Shown one piece after another: positions 59,898 to 64,000 of a stretch of 64,000 nucleotides of DNA; the first letter of the stretch is position 1, and every line of letters starts with the position of its first letter. Both the position numbers and the translations under genes were made by a program. The notes below the pieces were generated by a model that was not told the origin of the DNA, searched no databases, and saw nothing but the letters and a program-made list of their open reading frames with translations. This stretch comes from Anaerolineales bacterium (GTDB taxonomy: Bacteria; Chloroflexota; Anaerolineae; Anaerolineales; Villigracilaceae): the NCBI GenBank assembly GCA_020060625.1, contig JAGUZU010000081.1:1-64000 (forward strand), read 5' to 3'.

Positions 59898-60375
59898 ACC
59901 AGTCAACCAATTGCGTCAACCCGATCAGGGTCACGATCACAAGGAACACTCCCCACTCGAACGTAAATTTAAATTGCAGCAGCGAAGCCGCCGAAAGCAG
60001 GACAAGCCCCAGCAGCGTGAGCAGGCTCAGGCGTGCAATGTGGCGGCGTTCCATCCCGCGCGCATCGTCATCGTGCGGAATGAAACGCAAGCGCTGGCGA
60101 AAATCGGACATATCCCAGGCAAAGAGCGCGAAGACCGCGCCCGCCGCCATCCAGCCAAAGAAGACGCCGGTCCACAAACCGATTGCCGCAAAAACGATGG
60201 AAGCAAACAATGCCAACGAAGAAAACCAATTCCACTTGAACCATTGCGAAACCAGCCAGGCAATTCCAAGAATCAAAACCCAGCGCGAAACCGCGTCCAG
60301 GCTTTGTTCATGAAAACCATAAAACAGCGACCCCGTACTGAGGATAATGCTGAGGATAAGCGCGATGATCGTCAC
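59884..60375 (-). CDS. Uncharacterised membrane protein of the MoxR operon
   Basis: The 163-residue protein has about five membrane segments (near 1-20, 30-48, 53-75, 77-95 and 120-155) and a polar loop. It was not recognised. It is the last gene of the MoxR-DUF58 run; its GTG start (60375) overlaps the DUF58 stop (GTGA), and GGAGGG lies just upstream. The longer frame upstream belongs to the DUF58 region and is not coding in this frame. Membrane-protein partners are common in such operons. Confidence 0.72.
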   Translation of the reverse strand: MTIIALILSIILSTGSLFYGFHEQSLDAVSRWVLILGIAWLVSQWFKWNWFSSLALFASIVFAAIGLWTGVFFGWMAAGAVFALFAWDMSDFRQRLRFIPHDDDARGMERRHIARLSLLTLLGLVLLSAASLLQFKFTFEWGVFLVIVTLIGLTQLVDWFKKQ

Positions 60376-61658
60376 GACACCCTCCAATGGACAAATCCTT
60401 GCGAATGCGGGCGCATCAAAACCGGACCGACAGCCTGATCGAACGGCTTCGACACATCCCACTCGATGACCTGTACCCCCGCCCGTTCGAGTTTACGGAT
60501 AAGCAGGTTACGCTCCAATCTTACAACGCGCGAAGCGATCTCCACATGTTTTGCGGATGGCAAAAGTTCAATCTCGTATTTGATCGGGTCGGGGCTGACA
60601 ACCAACACCTGATACCCGCGCGCTCTGAACTGCACCACGATATCGAGATCGTCGTTCGTCAATGAACTGACCAGGATGATTTGCGATTCGGGCGGGAACA
60701 TGCGCGAAGAAAGATGCTCCAAACCCTCGAAGACGGAACTATGCCCCACTGTGGCACGGGCAAGCGAATGCAGGATTCGCTCCCGCTGGAATTTTCCATA
60801 GGCTGGCAGAGTCCAATTTAAGTAACTGCCGTAGACCAGCAGCCCAACGCGGTTTCCCTGCGCGATCAAGGCGTCGGAGAGGGCGGCGGCGGCGGTGATC
60901 GAATGTTCAAAAATGGAATGTCCCTCGTGGAACAGGTTGGCGCGTTCGCGCGCATCCAGCACAATGCCCACGTCCGCCACGCGCTCCTGCTGGAATTCGT
61001 TGGCGTATAAACTGTCCGCGTGGCGCGCGCTGGCGTGCCAGTTGATGGCGCGCGGAGAATCGCCGGGCTGGTAATCGCGCACGCCGAAAAAGTCGGTGCC
61101 GGAGCCGCCCGCCCGCGCAGGGATTTGACCCGCGTACACGCGCGTCTTGCGCGGACGAATGACCACTGACTTCAGGCGCCGCACATCGGGGAAGACGAAT
61201 AACTGTCCCGCGGTGGGAATGGTTTTCGCGTGATGGATCAAGCCAAGTCCGTCACGCGCCTCGATCTGCACGGATTCAAAGTTGTAGGCTCCGCGCGGAC
61301 CGGCGACGGTATAGGTCAAGGCGTGGGAACTGCCCTTCGGAAGCCGGAACAAGTGTCGGGTGGAACCGAGGCGCAGGGTCAGGTTTGAGGAAAGTTTGTC
61401 TTCGATGGAAAGTTCCTCGATGCTGCCGCCGTCATTGTGAACCGTCAACGTGACGATCACATCCGTCCCCGGCGCGGCGCGGTCGCTGGAGAGTTTTCGC
61501 TCGATGCGAATCTGCGGGGATTCAGGCGCGTTATAAAAACCGTAAAGCAGGTAGAGGGCAAAGGGGATCGCAGTGGCAATAAGCCCGCCGTTCAACGAAA
61601 CAAGACCCAGCAGGAGGAGGGTGTAAATGATGGTCGAAAGAAAGATGAAGCGTTTCAT
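60372..61658 (-). CDS. DUF58 domain protein
   Basis: A 428-residue protein with two N-terminal membrane segments (about 3-42), a beta-rich domain (about 60-175) and the DUF58 core containing REYQPGDSPRAINWHASARH-type sequence (here VRDYQPGDSPRAINWHASAR, about 195-215). A von Willebrand A-like region follows. DUF58 proteins accompany MoxR ATPases and are thought to help assemble or activate other proteins. The start is ATG 61658, which gives the membrane anchor directly; it follows MoxR by 14 bases. Confidence 0.88.
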   Translation of the reverse strand: MKRFIFLSTIIYTLLLLGLVSLNGGLIATAIPFALYLLYGFYNAPESPQIRIERKLSSDRAAPGTDVIVTLTVHNDGGSIEELSIEDKLSSNLTLRLGSTRHLFRLPKGSSHALTYTVAGPRGAYNFESVQIEARDGLGLIHHAKTIPTAGQLFVFPDVRRLKSVVIRPRKTRVYAGQIPARAGGSGTDFFGVRDYQPGDSPRAINWHASARHADSLYANEFQQERVADVGIVLDARERANLFHEGHSIFEHSITAAAALSDALIAQGNRVGLLVYGSYLNWTLPAYGKFQRERILHSLARATVGHSSVFEGLEHLSSRMFPPESQIILVSSLTNDDLDIVVQFRARGYQVLVVSPDPIKYEIELLPSAKHVEIASRVVRLERNLLIRKLERAGVQVIEWDVSKPFDQAVGPVLMRPHSQGFVHWRVS

Positions 61659-61672
61659 TTGCGGGCAGCGGG

Positions 61673-62623
61673 TTATCGAATGACTGGCACGGGCGTTTGC
61701 GAAACGACATCGCGGATGACGTCGCCGTTGACCTGCTGAGACATCCAATGTTCAGGTTGAAGCAAAATGCGGTGACTTAAAACAGGCGCCGCAAAACGTT
61801 TGATGTCGTCGGGCAAAATGAAACTGCGCCCGGAGATCGCCGCGAAGGCGCGCGCCATTTTAAGGAATGCAAGCGATCCGCGCGGGCTCGCGCCCACCGC
61901 CACGCGGCGGTCTGTGCGTGTGGCATGGACGAGGGTGGAGATGTAGCCTTCGAGGTCGGCATCCACATGCACTTCTTCGAGAGCGGCGCGCATTTCTGTG
62001 AACTGCTTCGGCTTGGTAACAGCGCGCAGGCGCAGGTCGTCCTGTTTGCGCTGGCGGCGGCGTTTGAGAATTTCCATCTCCTCGTCCGCGCTTGGATAAC
62101 CAACCGTCAGCTTGACCATGAAGCGGTCCAATTGCGCTTCGGGCAGCGGAAATGTTCCTTCATATTCAATCGGGTTTTGCGTGGCAAGCACAATGAACGG
62201 ATCGGGCAGCGGGATGCTTTCCCCTTCCAGCGTCACCTGCCCTTCCTGCATGGCTTCGAGCAATGCCGATTGCGTTTTTGGCGAAGCGCGGTTAATCTCA
62301 TCCGCAAGCAGGATGTTGGTGAAAACCGGTCCTTTGCGAAGTTCGAATTTGTTTTTGGTGCGGTTGAAAACGTAGCCGCCGGTGATATCGCCGGGCAGCA
62401 AATCCGGCGTGAATTGGATGCGTTTGAAATCCAACCCGAGCACGGAGGCAAAACTACGGGCGATGAGCGTCTTGCCGAGCCCGGGAAAATCCTCCAGCAG
62501 AACATGCCCGCCTGCGAGCATGGAAGCCATGATGTTCTCCAACAGGTCGCGTTTTCCGACGACCGCCCGCTCCACTTCGGCAACGACAGACCTGCTCAGT
62601 TCCGAAACCTTAACGATTTCCAT
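61673..62623 (-). CDS. MoxR family AAA+ ATPase
   Basis: A 316-residue MoxR. VVGKRDLLENIMASMLAGGH leads to Walker A LLEDFPGLGKT (about 42-52). Walker B is NILLADEINRASPKTQSALLEAM (about 102-124), sensor 1 ATQNPIEYEGT, and the family arginine finger region LPEAQLDRF. MoxR proteins act as chaperones that insert metal cofactors or remodel partners. Its ATG lies 14 bases inside the end of the preceding gene, so translation is coupled. Confidence 0.93.
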   Translation of the reverse strand: MEIVKVSELSRSVVAEVERAVVGKRDLLENIMASMLAGGHVLLEDFPGLGKTLIARSFASVLGLDFKRIQFTPDLLPGDITGGYVFNRTKNKFELRKGPVFTNILLADEINRASPKTQSALLEAMQEGQVTLEGESIPLPDPFIVLATQNPIEYEGTFPLPEAQLDRFMVKLTVGYPSADEEMEILKRRRQRKQDDLRLRAVTKPKQFTEMRAALEEVHVDADLEGYISTLVHATRTDRRVAVGASPRGSLAFLKMARAFAAISGRSFILPDDIKRFAAPVLSHRILLQPEHWMSQQVNGDVIRDVVSQTPVPVIR

Positions 62624-63212
62624 TACGGCTATTCTCCATTTCGGATTCAAGATAATCGAGCGCCTTCCCCGGGTTCATATCCAACGGGGTGTGTTTGGGG
62701 CGCATCCAGCCCGCGCGCGGATAATCTGCGAACGAGCCGTTCAATCCGGACTCGAGATACTCGCCCACATCCTGCGGCGGATTCCAATCCCGGCTTTTCA
62801 ACAAATGAAGACGACGTATCCCGCTTCGCCCTTCCCGTTGGTTGATCAGCTCGCGAGCGGCTTTTCCCAATCTGTTGGCGACCAGCCACTTGTGATAGAT
62901 GCCTTTCTCACCCTTTCGCACCAGTTCGGACAGGGCTTCGACCGCTCCCTTTGGCTTTGGTCGCTCGACCCTGATAAATTTTCGGACGGGAATTTCAAGC
63001 AGCAGCCCGCGGACGATGATGTACAGCACGGCGAAAACGAGCAGCGCCCAGATCACCGCCTGCGGGACCCAGTGATAATACAGGTTGATCACCCACCAAA
63101 GATATGCCAGAGGAACGATAACAAAAACATGGATCGCGCCGCGCAGGGCAAAGGCGGCGCTAATGCAAAAAATGGCGAGCAGGACGATGGGGAAGGGTCT
63201 CCGCCGTATCAA
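62610..63212 (-). CDS. Uncharacterised membrane protein of the MoxR operon
   Basis: The 200-residue protein has three N-terminal hydrophobic segments (about 7-27, 29-45 and 50-72) and a cytoplasmic, basic, Arg/Lys-rich C-terminal half. No family was recognised. TTG at 63212 is the likely start because it overlaps the stop of the previous gene (TTGA) and has GGAGAGA upstream. It sits between the DUF4129 gene and moxR, a place often held by small membrane proteins in these operons. Confidence 0.7.
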   Translation of the reverse strand: MIRRRPFPIVLLAIFCISAAFALRGAIHVFVIVPLAYLWWVINLYYHWVPQAVIWALLVFAVLYIIVRGLLLEIPVRKFIRVERPKPKGAVEALSELVRKGEKGIYHKWLVANRLGKAARELINQREGRSGIRRLHLLKSRDWNPPQDVGEYLESGLNGSFADYPRAGWMRPKHTPLDMNPGKALDYLESEMENSRNGNR

Positions 63213-64000
63213 GCCGTCTCTCCGCAATACGCCAGGATGGACGTGAGATAATCCACCGCGCGGTTGATCTCCGCCTGACCCACCTTCTGCTTTCCGTAAC
63301 GAACCGACTCGAAGAGACGGGTTAGGTCTTCGACCGGACCCCGGGGCAGCCCCGCGCGCGTAAGGTTGACGGCAAATTCAGAGGAAGTCATGGCGTGCGC
63401 GCGGTGAAGATTCCGTTTTTTCGCAACGACACCACTCATGCGATCATAACATTCGATGATGGCATTCTCGTAATTCGTTTCCGTCCGCAGGCGGCTGAGG
63501 GAATCGCGCGCGATGACCGCGATCTCCCTCAGCGGCATGGACGCGGCATGTCCGCGTGAGCGCTGAAGTTCTGTCCAGAAGCGGTGGGCGCGCGCGATCA
63601 AAATCACCGACAGGACGACCACGCCAAACCCGATCAAAATGGAAAGCCAGTTGGAATCCTGCGGGGGTTCAAAAACAGGCGGCGGAACGTCCGTCTGCGG
63701 ACTCGAAGCCGCATCCCCCGCCGCGCCTTCGAGTTGACGGAACAGATCGGCAAGCAGGTCCGGTTTTAGTTTGAGCAGGTACACAATCCCAATGGTGAAA
63801 AGGGACACCCTCAGGAGAATGGCAAGGATTTTTCGACGCAGTTTTGGGTCGAGAAAAGAGGCGACCAATGCGGTCAACAGGAAGATGCCCACCCAGAACA
63901 CGACCTGCTTCCAAAGCGGAGCCGCAATCGCCGTCTGGATCAGGACGACAAACGGCTCGGTGTCCATTTCTGTGACGGGCTGCGCGGAATCATTCCGCCC
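63209..64000 (-). CDS. DUF4129 domain membrane protein, cut by the right edge
   Basis: From the ATG at 63967 the protein is 252 residues, but the frame stays open to the edge of the window (64000), so the true start may lie outside. Two membrane segments (about 20-40 and 48-65) and a third (about 110-130) are followed by a soluble DUF4129-type domain (about 150-250: NYENAIIECYDRMSGVVAKK and MTSSEFAVNL). The family occurs with MoxR and DUF58 genes, often joined to transglutaminase genes. It is the first visible gene of the operon. Confidence 0.78.
   Translation of the reverse strand, partial: GRNDSAQPVTEMDTEPFVVLIQTAIAAPLWKQVVFWVGIFLLTALVASFLDPKLRRKILAILLRVSLFTIGIVYLLKLKPDLLADLFRQLEGAAGDAASSPQTDVPPPVFEPPQDSNWLSILIGFGVVVLSVILIARAHRFWTELQRSRGHAASMPLREIAVIARDSLSRLRTETNYENAIIECYDRMSGVVAKKRNLHRAHAMTSSEFAVNLTRAGLPRGPVEDLTRLFESVRYGKQKVGQAEINRAVDYLTSILAYCGETA

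Overview
The window looks like a chromosomal segment of a bacterium of the phylum Chloroflexota, most likely class Anaerolineae. Base composition is moderately GC-rich. Exported proteins carry Thr/Pro-rich linkers (TPTPT type), lipoproteins end their signal peptides in L-A-(A/S)-C, and no outer-membrane genes are seen. The taxonomic call is inference from general gene content and style; no rRNA or tRNA gene was seen to confirm it. The segment is mostly housekeeping, with accessory islands at about 24-33 kb, 37-46 kb and 50-57 kb.

Layout. 0.3-3 kb: rpsF-ssb-rpsR and an exported parvulin-type prolyl isomerase. 3-10.5 kb: rnc-smc (minus strand), an aldo/keto reductase, an HD-domain protein and miaA. 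10.6-18 kb: acyl-CoA ligase, ftsH, exonuclease III, a stand-alone receiver, DUF192, a LysM-M23 peptidase and a cyclic-nucleotide-binding protein. 18-24.2 kb: a complete branched-chain amino-acid type ABC operon (livK-H-M-G-F) with a long leader. 24.2-32 kb: two amino-acid-related oxidoreductases, cinA, an M14 peptidase, an amidohydrolase-CYTH fusion and a membrane protein. 32-37 kb: an MNT/HepT toxin-antitoxin pair, then mltG, ruvX, a baseplate-J-like protein and a cysteine desulfurase on the minus strand. 37-45 kb: two paralogous polytopic membrane proteins flanking a helix-hairpin-helix/coiled-coil membrane protein, a phosphohexomutase, and a surface protein. 45-50 kb: a BrnT/BrnA pair, tatD, polyprenyl synthase, DUF177 and metG. 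50-57 kb: small accessory genes, a SRPBCC-PDZ-DinB fusion, a serpin, a nucleosidase with stand-alone PncC, and a receptor-like Ser/Thr kinase. 57-64 kb: a Yip1 protein, a class III aminotransferase, a P-loop kinase and a MoxR/DUF58/DUF4129 operon running off the right edge.

The strongest candidate for an undescribed system lies just upstream of metG. A promoter-like -10 box is followed, with almost no leader, by a 27-codon frame with six Met codons. Its stop codon is 20 bases before an intrinsic terminator. The last part of the frame can pair (13 of 17 positions) with the left arm and loop of that terminator. This is the geometry of a classical ribosome-mediated attenuator, here apparently sensing charged methionyl-tRNA to control methionyl-tRNA synthetase.

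Other themes: several families of small palindromic repeats lie between genes and also in frame inside smc, cinA and metG. A TATAAT-like box repeatedly lies 6-8 bases before the start codon, suggesting leaderless mRNAs. The presumed toxin genes of two different toxin-antitoxin pairs each carry an apparent single-base frameshift while the partner is intact. Multi-domain fusions (amidohydrolase-CYTH, SRPBCC-PDZ-DinB, kinase with a RskA-like sensor) are also notable.
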